DNA of 64,000 nucleotides, taken from assembly GCF_002554795.1 (NCBI RefSeq), contig NZ_PDEQ01000002.1, forward strand, positions 310,001-374,000. Reading direction: 5' to 3'. Positions 1-10,300 of this stretch are shown here, piece by piece. The notes below the pieces were generated by a model, which ran no database searches, was not told where the DNA came from, and saw only the letters and a program-made list of their open reading frames with translations. This DNA is from Longibacter salinarum (GTDB lineage: Bacteria; Bacteroidota; Rhodothermia; Rhodothermales; Salinibacteraceae). The translations under genes were made by a program, and so were the position numbers. Each line of letters begins with the position of its first letter. Position 1 is the stretch's first letter.

Positions 1-1425
1 GCGGATGCCATGCTGGAGGCGCTGGACGAAGCGGCTGAGCGAATCGACGACACGAGTCCGTCGGCGATGTGGGATGTTGCCGAGAGTGATGCGCCCGAGC
101 AAACGCAGTCGCAGGATACCGATGCAGACACGGCCGCGGATACGGCCGACGGCGACCCGACCGCCGATACGTCACCGGCGGATGACACGTCGGAGGCGGA
201 CGATGGAACGATCCTCGACGACTCGCTGCTGGACGAGATCGACGGGGGCGCGACCCAACCACCGGCGAAAGCGTCCGGCGGCCCCGCCCCAACGAAGCAG
301 CACGCCCCCAGTGCCTCTGATCATCGCGGTCGAGACGGGACAACAGACAAAGGTGTCCCGGTCGGCGTTGTGGCCGCCATTGTGGTCGCGATGCTTGCCG
401 TCGCTGGAGGCGGGTACGTTTTCTTCCAGCCGAGCAGCACCGCGATGTCCACGTTGACCCTGCAAACGAAACCGGGTTCTGCGGTTATCGAGATCGCCGA
501 TGATAGTGTCGGAGTCACGCCACTGGCGAACCATCAACTGCCGGCGGGGACGCACAGACTCAAGATCCGGAAGTCTGGATTCCAGCCCATCGACACGTCG
601 GTCACGGTCAAAGAAGGACAGACTCTCGTGCTGAGCGGGTTCGAACTACGCCCGCAACCGGTACAATTCGCTGTGTCTTCTGCTCCATCGGGTGCACGCG
701 TTCTCGTCGGAAGCAGCGAAATTGGCACCACGCCCATTCAAGGCGCGACCGTGGAGGCCGGGAAGGCACGGGTGCTATTGGAGAAGGGCGGGTACACCTC
801 GTTCGATACGACCATAACCTTCGAGCCCGGGAGCCAGGTCACGCTGGCGGGACTACAGCTCGATCGGGCCGATGAGGCGTCTACTCGGTCGACACGTGCT
901 CCTGCGGAATCTGCGCCTTCCCGGCAGCCGGCGGCGTCCGGACGTATATCCGTGACCGCCCCGTCTCAAGTTACAGTCTGGGTCGATGGCGAAGAGCGGA
1001 CAGGAGGCGGTACCTTCCGCCTCGCATCAGGCACTCGAACGGTGCGGTGCCTTCATCCCAGGTATCAGACCATCGAAAGGCAGGTAAATGTGTCTCAAAA
1101 TGACACGGTATCGATATCCTGCGTGTATCAGCACGTAATTTCTGTCAACTCTCTCGCGAGTTGGGGCAATATTTATATCGACGGCGTCAACTCCAAAATA
1201 AGCACGCCGGGGGAGAAGTCGTTGCCGCCAGGAACGTATCGCGTCGAGATTCGAAAGGAGCGAGAGGATGATTTTCGCATCCAAGGCGGTACGTACCGCC
1301 TCACTCCGGCTCAAGGCGGGGAAAACAAGGCGCGGCGAACGTTCGAAACGAGCTATTACGACGTGGAGATTGAGCCCGCATTTCAGAAATACAAGCATTA
1401 CATCACATTCTCCCCGGAATCGTAA
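1..1425 (+). CDS. PEGA-repeat membrane protein, 5' end outside window
   Basis: The reading frame is open to the left edge, so the ATG at 10 is probably internal and only the C-terminal part is present. Counting from that ATG, residues 1-115 are a low-complexity Asp/Thr/Ala-rich linker, 118-138 a single membrane segment, and 145-471 a row of three to four PEGA-like beta domains; the pattern of two hydrophobic strands around PAGTHRLKIRKSGF near 178-191 is typical. PEGA domains usually sit outside the cytoplasmic membrane. An acidic linker followed by a membrane segment and PEGA repeats is the usual C-terminal half of a membrane serine/threonine protein kinase, so a kinase domain upstream is my guess, not seen. 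It precedes two CsgG-like genes on the same strand, suggesting an envelope function. Confidence is good for PEGA, low for kinase. Confidence 0.75.
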   Translation, partial: ADAMLEALDEAAERIDDTSPSAMWDVAESDAPEQTQSQDTDADTAADTADGDPTADTSPADDTSEADDGTILDDSLLDEIDGGATQPPAKASGGPAPTKQHAPSASDHRGRDGTTDKGVPVGVVAAIVVAMLAVAGGGYVFFQPSSTAMSTLTLQTKPGSAVIEIADDSVGVTPLANHQLPAGTHRLKIRKSGFQPIDTSVTVKEGQTLVLSGFELRPQPVQFAVSSAPSGARVLVGSSEIGTTPIQGATVEAGKARVLLEKGGYTSFDTTITFEPGSQVTLAGLQLDRADEASTRSTRAPAESAPSRQPAASGRISVTAPSQVTVWVDGEERTGGGTFRLASGTRTVRCLHPRYQTIERQVNVSQNDTVSISCVYQHVISVNSLASWGNIYIDGVNSKISTPGEKSLPPGTYRVEIRKEREDDFRIQGGTYRLTPAQGGENKARRTFETSYYDVEIEPAFQKYKHYITFSPES

Positions 1426-1599
1426 TGTTGTTTTCAGTTTCGTGGTACAAAATGCCCCGATCGTTCACGTAGTGGGCGGAAAGTAATTTCTTTTTGTCTA
1501 AATGTGGCCCGCGCCTTGCGGGATGGAGTACACAGAGTTTCTGGATTCATCCATTGGATTATCTCTTGCTGCACGATCAATAGGTTAAGGTGACCCCAT

Positions 1600-2667
1600 A
1601 TGCAGGAACGTGCTACGACTCGAAGGTCTCGACTTCACCCGCTGTTGCTGGTGACGGTTCTCCTCCTGATGGGAGTGACGGCCGTCCACGCCCAGGATTC
1701 GGTTCTCAAGCAGGCGAAGGAGGAGTATCAGTTCGCGGAGTATGATAAGGCGAGCGAACTTTTTGCGCAGGTAGCGGACAATGAATCTGCCTCCAAAGCG
1801 GATCGATCGCAGGCGCTACGGTACTTGGCTCGCGTGTACGTTGCGAAGAATAAACAGTCGAAGGCGCGTGATGCTGTCCGGCAGCTTCTCAAGATGAAGC
1901 CGGGGGCCGAGTTCGATCCCGATGTGGAGCCGCCACCCATCATGCAGATCTACTATGATGTGCGCAAAGAGATGGATGGATATGGCGTGCAAAATGACGC
2001 CGGGCTCAAGACGCTGGCCGTCATGGACTTCTCGAACGACTCCGTCGATGAGCGCGAGCGCTTCGAAGGGCTTGAGAAGGGCCTGCCGTCCATGATGATC
2101 AATTACCTGAATGGCGGGACGGATCTGAAGGTCATTGAGCGAGAGCGGATTCAGTGGCTTCTAAACGAACTCGAGCTTCAGCGCGACGACCAGAAGGTGG
2201 ACCAGTCCACCGCGGTCCGGACCGGCAAGCTCCTTGGAGCTCATTCGGTCGTCTTCGGCAGCTATACGGTGTTTGAGGGGCAGATGATGATTCTTGCTCG
2301 CGTCGTGAAGGTCGAGACAGGAGAAGTACTTCTCGGCGAGCAGGTCACGGGCAAACCGGACGAGTTCTTTGAGTTGATCGAAGAGTTGAGCACCAAGATC
2401 ACGCGGTCCGTGAATGTCGAGATGGAGGAGGCCAAGATGGGAACGAGTGAAACCAAGTCGCTCGACGCCATGATGGCGTACTCAGATGGGCTCAGCCTGC
2501 TCGAGGATGGAAAGTACCGGGCCGCACGCGAGAAATTCCTGCAGGCGGTCGAGTACGACGAAAGCTTCAGTCGTGCACGCATCAAGGCGGAAAGCATCAA
2601 GCCGATGGTCGCTTCGACGGCCGGTGTGGAAGGTTCTGAAACGTCGACGACGCAGATGAATCGCTGA
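1600..2667 (+). CDS. Secreted TPR/CsgG-like (FlgO-like) protein
   Basis: 355 residues. The signal peptide is residues 1-31 (basic start, LLLVTVLLLMGV core, AHAQ-type cut site). Residues 35-95 look like TPR helices; about 140-270 form a CsgG/FlgO-like alpha/beta domain (LAVMDFSN, then LKVIERERIQWLLNELEL and GAHSVVFGSY); 285-325 is another TPR-like pair. The same motif order recurs in the next gene, so the two are paralogs. CsgG-family proteins are periplasmic or outer-membrane-associated and some form secretion channels; a channel cannot be inferred here, because the TPR flanks and the absence of a lipobox differ from classical CsgG. An AAGGTGA ribosome site lies about 8 bases before the ATG and fixes the start. 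The spacer to the previous gene is 174 bases and has no strong terminator. Confidence 0.75.
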   Translation: MQERATTRRSRLHPLLLVTVLLLMGVTAVHAQDSVLKQAKEEYQFAEYDKASELFAQVADNESASKADRSQALRYLARVYVAKNKQSKARDAVRQLLKMKPGAEFDPDVEPPPIMQIYYDVRKEMDGYGVQNDAGLKTLAVMDFSNDSVDERERFEGLEKGLPSMMINYLNGGTDLKVIERERIQWLLNELELQRDDQKVDQSTAVRTGKLLGAHSVVFGSYTVFEGQMMILARVVKVETGEVLLGEQVTGKPDEFFELIEELSTKITRSVNVEMEEAKMGTSETKSLDAMMAYSDGLSLLEDGKYRAAREKFLQAVEYDESFSRARIKAESIKPMVASTAGVEGSETSTTQMNR

Positions 2668-2967
2668 CGTCCTCACGTTTCGGCGATTGCCTGATCTTGA
2701 CTCCGCCCAAGCGTTTGTTTGTTAGCTCGGTCTAGGTCGCAGCGTCGAGTTGCGGCGTACCGCCAACAGACGCGTCGCGACGGCTCCCTTCGGTCGTTGG
2801 ATTCGACCTGATGCATGCAGTTGCCTCGTCCGAGTTGCGGGCGGGGCCTCTGTCGTGCTGCTTTCGAACGGGTGGTCGCGTAGCGCATCCACCGAGCGAC
2901 GGAGGGCAGGCATCTCCAGGCTTGGCTCTCCTCCAGTACCCCGACTCTTCAGTTCTCCCGTACCCCC
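2668..2967. other. Spacer without a recognisable gene
   Basis: Three hundred bases lie between the two CsgG-like genes. Short frames occur on both strands but none has a plausible product or ribosome site. No convincing terminator or promoter was seen. Confidence 0.5.
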
Positions 2968-4281
2968 ATGATGATGTGGATTCGAGGCATCGGGTGCGTC
3001 CTGGCTGCCGCCGTTCTAGCTTGCGGCCTAATGGCGTGCTCCTCGCCCTCCGTTTCGCTTGAGGAAGATCCGGAGGCGTACGCCAAAGAGGTTCAAAACC
3101 TCGAGGCGCGCCTGTCCGAGCGACCCGACGACGCGAAGGCCCTCCGCGACCTTGGTGCGATTTACATGCGTACGCAGCGGCCGGCACAGGCGTATGACCT
3201 GTTGAAGAAGGCATACTCCTACCAGCCGGAGGACCCGAAGACGCTTTTTTATCTCGGGCTTGCAAGTGAGGGCGTGGGCAAGCAGCAGGCTGCCCTGCGC
3301 ATTTTCAAAAAGTACGGTGAGGTGTCCCGCGCATCGGACTATCGCACACTCATGGAGGGCCGGTACGAATGGCTCGTGCGTGAGGAGGCGAAGGAGGACA
3401 TGCGCGAGATGATGCAGCGCGAGACAGAGATTGCGGATCAGCAAGTGTCTGAGCGTGTTGTGGCCGTTCTTCCGCTCGAGTTTCAGGGAGCCGATGACCA
3501 GTACAAACCCCTTGGGCGCGGTCTGGCAGCCATGGTTACGACTGACCTCGCCGGCATCGGTCGCCTGAAGGTCGTCGAGCGCATTCGTCTGCAGGCGCTT
3601 CTCGACGAACTGGAGCTCGGACAGACGGAGTATGTCAACTCGTCGACGGCGCCTCGGCTCGGGCGCATGCTCGGCGCGGGTCGCCTGGTGGGTGGAAGCT
3701 ATTTTGTGACCACGGACCAACGCCTTCGCGTTGACGTCACGCTTGCATCCATTGGTGCGGGCGTCCAGTTTCCGGACATCGACGGCGAGTCCGGGGAACT
3801 GCGAAATCTCTTCCGGCTGCAGAAGCAACTTGTCTTCCGCATCATCGATGGGCTGGATGTCGAGTTGACACCGCGTGAGCGGGCCAAGATCGAAGAGGTG
3901 CCGACGGAGAATCTCCAAGCGTTTCTGGCCTATTGTCGCGGACTGGAAGACGAAGATCGTGGCGACTTCGGTGCCGCAGAGCGGCACTACGGACGGTCGC
4001 AGGCGCTCGATCCGACGTTCGATGCGCCGCGTCAGCGTAAGGATAAGATGAAGGCCCTCGGTGCGGGTGGCGGATCGCCGCAGAATGCTATGGCTTCTGC
4101 CACTCAGGCACAGGCCGGAGCGACTTCGATCGACCTTCTCGACCAACGCCTCCGCAATATGGGCTTCGGGGTGTCTCTTTCCCCCGAAACGATTCGTGAA
4201 CCCGCCCAGGAGAGCGTCACAGGAACGCCGGAGGCATTGCCGCCTCCTCCGAGACCTCCCGCCGACCAGCCCCCAAACTGA
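2968..4281 (+). CDS. Lipoprotein with TPR and CsgG-like domain
   Basis: 437 residues. A type II signal sequence ends in the lipobox LMAC at 21-24, so the mature protein is probably lipid-anchored at the outer or inner membrane. TPR helices cover about 35-115 (DAKALRDLGAIYMRTQRPAQAYDL and a following repeat). A CsgG-like domain spans about 155-290 (VAVLPLEFQG, LKVVERIRLQALLDELEL, GRLVGGSYFV). A final TPR-like pair sits at 310-350, and the C-terminus is Pro-rich and likely disordered. It matches the preceding gene domain by domain, but is lipidated where the first is only secreted. Three ATG codons stand in a row at the start; any may be used. Function unknown; assembly or secretion of the giant surface protein encoded next is possible but only inferred from position. 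Confidence 0.75.
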   Translation: MMMWIRGIGCVLAAAVLACGLMACSSPSVSLEEDPEAYAKEVQNLEARLSERPDDAKALRDLGAIYMRTQRPAQAYDLLKKAYSYQPEDPKTLFYLGLASEGVGKQQAALRIFKKYGEVSRASDYRTLMEGRYEWLVREEAKEDMREMMQRETEIADQQVSERVVAVLPLEFQGADDQYKPLGRGLAAMVTTDLAGIGRLKVVERIRLQALLDELELGQTEYVNSSTAPRLGRMLGAGRLVGGSYFVTTDQRLRVDVTLASIGAGVQFPDIDGESGELRNLFRLQKQLVFRIIDGLDVELTPRERAKIEEVPTENLQAFLAYCRGLEDEDRGDFGAAERHYGRSQALDPTFDAPRQRKDKMKALGAGGGSPQNAMASATQAQAGATSIDLLDQRLRNMGFGVSLSPETIREPAQESVTGTPEALPPPPRPPADQPPN

Positions 4282-4386
4282 TCAGACCGAACGCACGCCC
4301 TCCGACACTGCGTGCGCTGCGGCGCCCTTTGATCCCTCCCCTCGCTCGCAGCGCTGATCCGGTTCTTCTTCGGTCCCCCCTTCGAT

Positions 4387-7300
4387 ATGAAACAATACGC
4401 TACACATTCGCCTCGCCCGCCTACCGCGGCCCGATGGTCGGCGGTCCTCTGGGCTCTTTGCCTGCTGGTCCTCGCGTCCTCGATGGGCTCGTCGCCGGCT
4501 CGCGCGCAGCTCGACCCGGGACCCTGGGTGACAAGCCAGGCCGACAATCGGAGGACGAGTCAAAGTAATGCGCTCCAGGATGTACCCGCTTTGACCGAGC
4601 CGACAAATCCCGTTTATTCACCGGTCGCGACGGATAGCAATGGAAACCTGTACTTCCTGACGTACGATGGGACGACCATGCGGCTTCGTTCCCATGCGCC
4701 CGATGGCACGACGCGGTGGGAGATCGATGTGACGGATACGACGGATAATACCGCACCTCAACTCCGCGCGTCACCGATCATCTCGGAGACCGGCCATGTG
4801 TACTTCGTTGCGCCGTCCTCGAACTCGGATTCGTTCGCCTCTCTATTTCGTGTACCGCTGGACGGGGGCATACCCGAAACGGTGGTCGACGACGGTACTC
4901 CCCTCTCAGGGACACCGACCATTGGCAACGACGGCGTCATTTATGTCCCACGATTCGACGGGTCCGTGCTCTTCGTGCAAGAGTCGGATGTTAGCGTAAT
5001 TGCGGGCGTCGAAACGGACGGCACGCGTGTCACTGCTCCTGTCATTGCATCGGACGGACGCATTGTCGTTGGAACGCAGAACGGAGGGGTCATTGCGATG
5101 TCGCCCGGGGGGGATGTGGGCGAGTCGATGGCCAATGTCGAAGGAGACTTTCTCCTGCCGCCCGCTATGAGCGATACCGGTGTTTTGTATCTAATCACGG
5201 CCGCAGATCCGGATAATGATCTGGTCGGAAGTAGTCCAGAGCTTGTTGCGATCGATATCAACAGCTCGGAAGAGGATGGGCTCCGGTGGCAGCGGACAAT
5301 CACTTCGGGCAAGGCGAAGGGGTTGACCGTCGGTCCCGAGGGCGACGTATATCTTTCGACGACGAGCAGTGACCCTGCAGGAGTTAGTACCGTCCATCGG
5401 TTTAGCTCTGAAGGCGAAGAGATCTGGGCTCGTAATATCGACGCAGACGTTTCGGCTCCATCGTTTCGGGACGCGGACCCCTCCGTGTACCTGACGTCGA
5501 ATGACTCCGGAACGTACAGGGTGGAGATTTTAGCCGGCGGATCCGGTGAGTCCCTGCCGAGCATTCCCCTTCCGGCGGCATCAACACCCAATTTACCGCC
5601 TACAATTGCTGGAAACGGTGATGTGGCCGTTCCTGCGCAGGATGGGCTTGTCCTTTCCGGATCGATGCGCCCGTCCGTTTCACCGCAAAGTCTCTCCCTT
5701 GGAACCATACTTGTCGATGACTTGGCGTCTTCGAGCGTCACGATCAGCCAACCGAATGGAGCATCAACGCTGACCGTCACGGATGTCAATGTCCTCGGTA
5801 CGGGGGCAGAGAAATACAGCGTGGGAGGGGCGTCTACATTGATTTCTGAAGGGATCCCGGCGGGCGACAACTACTCGCTTGATCTGGGATTCTCGTCTAG
5901 CACGGCCGGCACGTTCGACGCCACGCTCGTGATCTCGACCGGGCTGTACGGACAGTTGGAGGTCCCTCTAACGGGTCAGGCCGTTCAGTCCGGACTCTCC
6001 GGGCAGCCCAGTCCGCTTGTTTTCGGGAATGTTCAGTTCGGCACGTCGCGGACAAAAACGGTCGACATCAGCAGCTCGGACTCCGACGTCACGATCAGTT
6101 CGGCGACGGTGTTGAACGACACCGAGAATGAGTTCAGTGCGCAGGGTCTTGCCGGGGTGACCATCAATTCGGGCTCGACGGAACCGGTCGATGTGACGTT
6201 CTCCCCAGCGGTAAGTGGGATGCGGAGCGCGACGCTTCGTGTCGAGACCGATGGTGGACTTACGCTCGACGTGCCGCTGGAGGGAACGGGACTGGACGCG
6301 TCGATTGCGGCGTCCCCGAACCCGGCGGACTTTGGCTCCCTCGAGACCGGTACATCGGTGACCCAAACCGTCACTCTGTCGAATTCGGGCAGCGATGACC
6401 TGAGTATCAGCGGCATCGGGATCTCGTCCAGTGGTAGCACCGACTTCAGCGTGACCGGGGGCGGGGATCAGACTACACTCTCTGCCAACGGGTCCATTGC
6501 TGTTGATGTCACCTTCCAGCCGAGCGTCAGCGGCACGCGTACGAGCGAACTGGTCGTCAACACAACGGAGGGACTCGAGAGCCGCGTGGACCTCACAGGT
6601 GTAGGGGTTGCGCCGGAGCTCCTCATCAGTCCAGACCCCCTCGCATTCGGCCAAATCGAAGATGATGCTACCCTCACTAAAACGTTTACCATCGAAAACC
6701 CGAAGTCGGTGGATGTTGAGGTTACGGACATCTCGGTCGACAACAGCAACTTTCAGATCGCAAGCCCGACGTCATTTACGGTCGCCGGGAATGCCCCAGA
6801 AACGGTCGACGTAACCTTCGATCCCGCGACGACGGGAACGGTGACGGGTACGCTGACCGTCAATACGGATGCAGGATTCGATCGCACCCTCACCCTGGAA
6901 GGGGAAGCGCAGGACTTTGGTATTTCGGCGAGTCCGCGTCCTGTCGAGTTCGCGGGAACGCAGCGCAGCACGACGGACCAGATTCTCGTGACTGTCTCCA
7001 ATACGGGAACGGTCGACATCAACGGTATTTCGAGATCGATCGCGAATAACGGAGACGGCGAGTTTTCTATCGACGATACGGAGACGACGCTCGGCACGTC
7101 GCTAGCGGCTGGCACGTCGGAGGAGATCGCAGTTGAGTACACGCCGGACAATATCGAGACGAATTCTGGAACGTTAACGATTCAGTACGATGATCTGTCG
7201 GGGTCCACGAGCGGGTTGGTCGTCGATCTGTCGGGAGCTGGAATCGACAGTCAGAGCAACGACACGCTTACATTTGACCGTTCAACAAGCTTTTCCGATA

Positions 7301-10300
7301 CGGCACCCGGCGACCGTTCCTCTACCGAGACGATCACGATCTCCAACGATACAGGCTCAAATCAAGATGTCACAGAGATTGCCCTCGGTGGGGTAACGCC
7401 CAACCAGTTCGAAATTGTCGAGATCAGGGATGAAACGGGTACGACGTACCCGGTTAACGGAACGAGTTTCACCAACGGCGGGACTGCGCTGGATCTGAGT
7501 GGTGATTCGAGCGCGAATGAGCTGTTTGTCGATGTCACCTACGCTCCGTCGGCTGCCGGAGACCACAGCGCGCAGCTCGCGGTGTACGTCACAAACAACC
7601 TGAACAACTCTACCACGGTTCGTGGGACAGCGATATCGCCCACGCTGACAGCATCACCGGATCCCGTTGATCTGGGGGCGGTGTCGACGGGCACCACGAC
7701 CACCACGACGGTGACATTATCGAACTCGACGACAGTGGATTACACCATTTCGTCGATCTCGATTTCGGAGCCGAATGGCACTACGGGTTTTGCGCTCGAT
7801 ACGTCAACGCCCCTTCCGACGGGAGTGCCGGGCAACAGCTCCGTCGCCGTCGACATCGTTCATTCGTCGTCGATTGTTGGAACGGAAGGCGCGGTGTTGG
7901 AAGTGGCGTCGCCGAATGGTGGACTACAGGTGCCGATCGGGGCGTCGGTCGAAAACTACGGGCTTGCATTTACGCAAAGTCAGGTTACGTACGCGTCGGT
8001 GCCTGTCGACTCGTCGACATCCGAAGTCGTGACGCTGGAGAACAACGGCTCGGCAGCGGTCGACTATACCATCAGCGACATCACCTCGAACGATGGAGCG
8101 GATTTTTCCATCACAAGTGGCCAGACGAGTGGTACGATCGCGGCGGGGGATACGCGGACCGTGACGGTCACGTTTACGCCATCCGCTTCGGGAACGCGCA
8201 CCTCTGATCTCACGGTTGAGGGCAGCGTGAACGGTTCTGTCGTTGCCTCAGCGTCCGTTCCGCTGGAAGGGTCCGGGCTGTTTTACGCCTCCAACCTGAC
8301 GACGAGCGTCGTGGACTTCGGCCAGGTGCAGCTTGGCACCCGTTCGGCGGTCAGGACCGTGTCGATCGAGAACACGGGTTCGGCTGTGCTGTCGATTCTC
8401 GGTTTGTCGTTGCCTTCGGGTAGCCCATTTAGCATTACCAGTGGACGCAGTACGCTGTCGCTTGCCAGCGGCGAAGTACTGGAGATCTCGCTCGATTACG
8501 GCCCGACAGCTGCCGAACTTCAGACGGCTGCACTTGATGTATTGACGCTGACCGGAACCATCCGAATTGATCTTCAGGGACGGGGGATCAAAGAGCTGTC
8601 ACCGACGGAAAGTGAGCTAACCTTCCCACCGCGACTCGAAACGGAGACGCCCGACACATTGAATGCGGTTGTCACAAACGAAAACGACGTCTCCTCCGAA
8701 ATTACCAGTCTCTCTCTGTCGGGGACGGACGCATCTGCGTTCGTCGTCGCCGAACCGAGTACGCTACCCACGCTAAGCCCGGGTGCGTCTACCTCCATTC
8801 CGGTTGTGCTCGATGCAACGGTGCCCGGCATCTTCTCCGCCTCGCTCGATATCACGGCGACGACCGGGGCAGTCAGTATCGCCCTCTCGGGAGAAGTTTT
8901 GCCCGCGCCGGCCATCTCACCGGCCAATCTCGACTTCGGCCAGGTATTTGTCGACACATCCGATACGCTGTCGGTCACGGTTGAAAATACAGGTTCTCAG
9001 CAGATAAGCATTACCGAAAATACGGCTCTTGCTGCAGGCACGGCCGACATGGTTATCGATACGCCCCTGCCTGTTACGGTGCCGGCCGGACAGACGGAGA
9101 CGCTGGTCGTTATTTATAACCCGAACGATCCTGTCGGTCAAATTCAGGACACGCTGGCGGTTGAAACGACGCGCGATCTGGATTCCGATGGCGCCCTGCC
9201 GTACACGACACAGCAAACGGTTCCGATTTCGGCGAATGCCGTCATGCCACCGAACCTAACCGTCGACCCTGGAACGTACCTGGACTTTGGAGCCGTTATC
9301 CCGGGGCAGACAACCCGAACCCTTCCGATCCGATTTATCAATACGGGCGGTGCCACGCTGACGATTTCCAGCGCCGGGTTCGAGTCGCCGGACGGCACGT
9401 TCACCCTCTCGAAGGATATTGTCGGGACGATCGCTCCCAGCGACACCCTGTCCTTCACGATGACTGCCGACCCTTCAACCTTCGGGGAAACGCAGCGGGT
9501 CTTTCAGGTGGCATCCGACGGGGGCTCCCCTGCGTTCGACGTACGGCTTCGGGCTGTCGACATCGATCTTCAAGTTGCGGACACGCGCTTCAACGAGCCG
9601 ACGAACGTGGTCGCAACGCTTCCGACCTTCACGACGCTCCTTGACAGTAGTCTCTACGTCCGCGCGGGCGGAGATGTGCAGTACGAGGCCATCCCCCTCA
9701 CGCGCCAGACAGAAACCGAATGGACGGCTCAAATTCCCAGCCGTTTTTCGACACTTCGTGGGCTCGATTATTTCCTTCTGATCGAAGACGAGACGGATCA
9801 GATTACATTACCGGAGGCCACCGTTGCGCAATCGAAAGCGTCTCCGGTGCATGCACAGGTTGCGTTTGAGGAAATCACGGCGCCGATCGAGTTGCCCGCC
9901 GGAGCGCACCGCATGATTTCCATCCCTGCACAGCTAAATTCGTCGGACGCCACCGAAATCTTTGGCGACGACTACGGGGCGTTCGATCCCCGCGTGTGGC
10001 GACTCCTTCGCTACGATCCCGAAATCAGCGATTATCGCGAAGCACAGGGAATCCGATCTGTCGAGACTGGACAGGGCTTGTGGCTTGCCACGCGAGAAGG
10101 AACCCCCTTTACCGTCGGCTCGGGCGTGAGCACCGACGCCTCGCAACCCGTCACGATGCAGGTCCTCCCCGGATGGAATCAGATCGCGACGCCGTTCGGC
10201 TTTCCCATTGCCTGGTCTGATGTCGAGAACACCGGCGCACTCCAGGCGCCCGTGATCTACAGCGGTTCGCAATACGACTACACCGGCTCCGTGCTTCGCC

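Noticed and set aside
1509-1527. CCCGC/GCGGG hairpin after the PEGA gene as a terminator
   Set aside because: Only a 5-base-pair stem and no T-run.
3028-4146. 372-residue minus-strand frame opposite the CsgG-like lipoprotein
   Set aside because: Antisense shadow of a gene with a clear signal sequence, lipobox and repeats.
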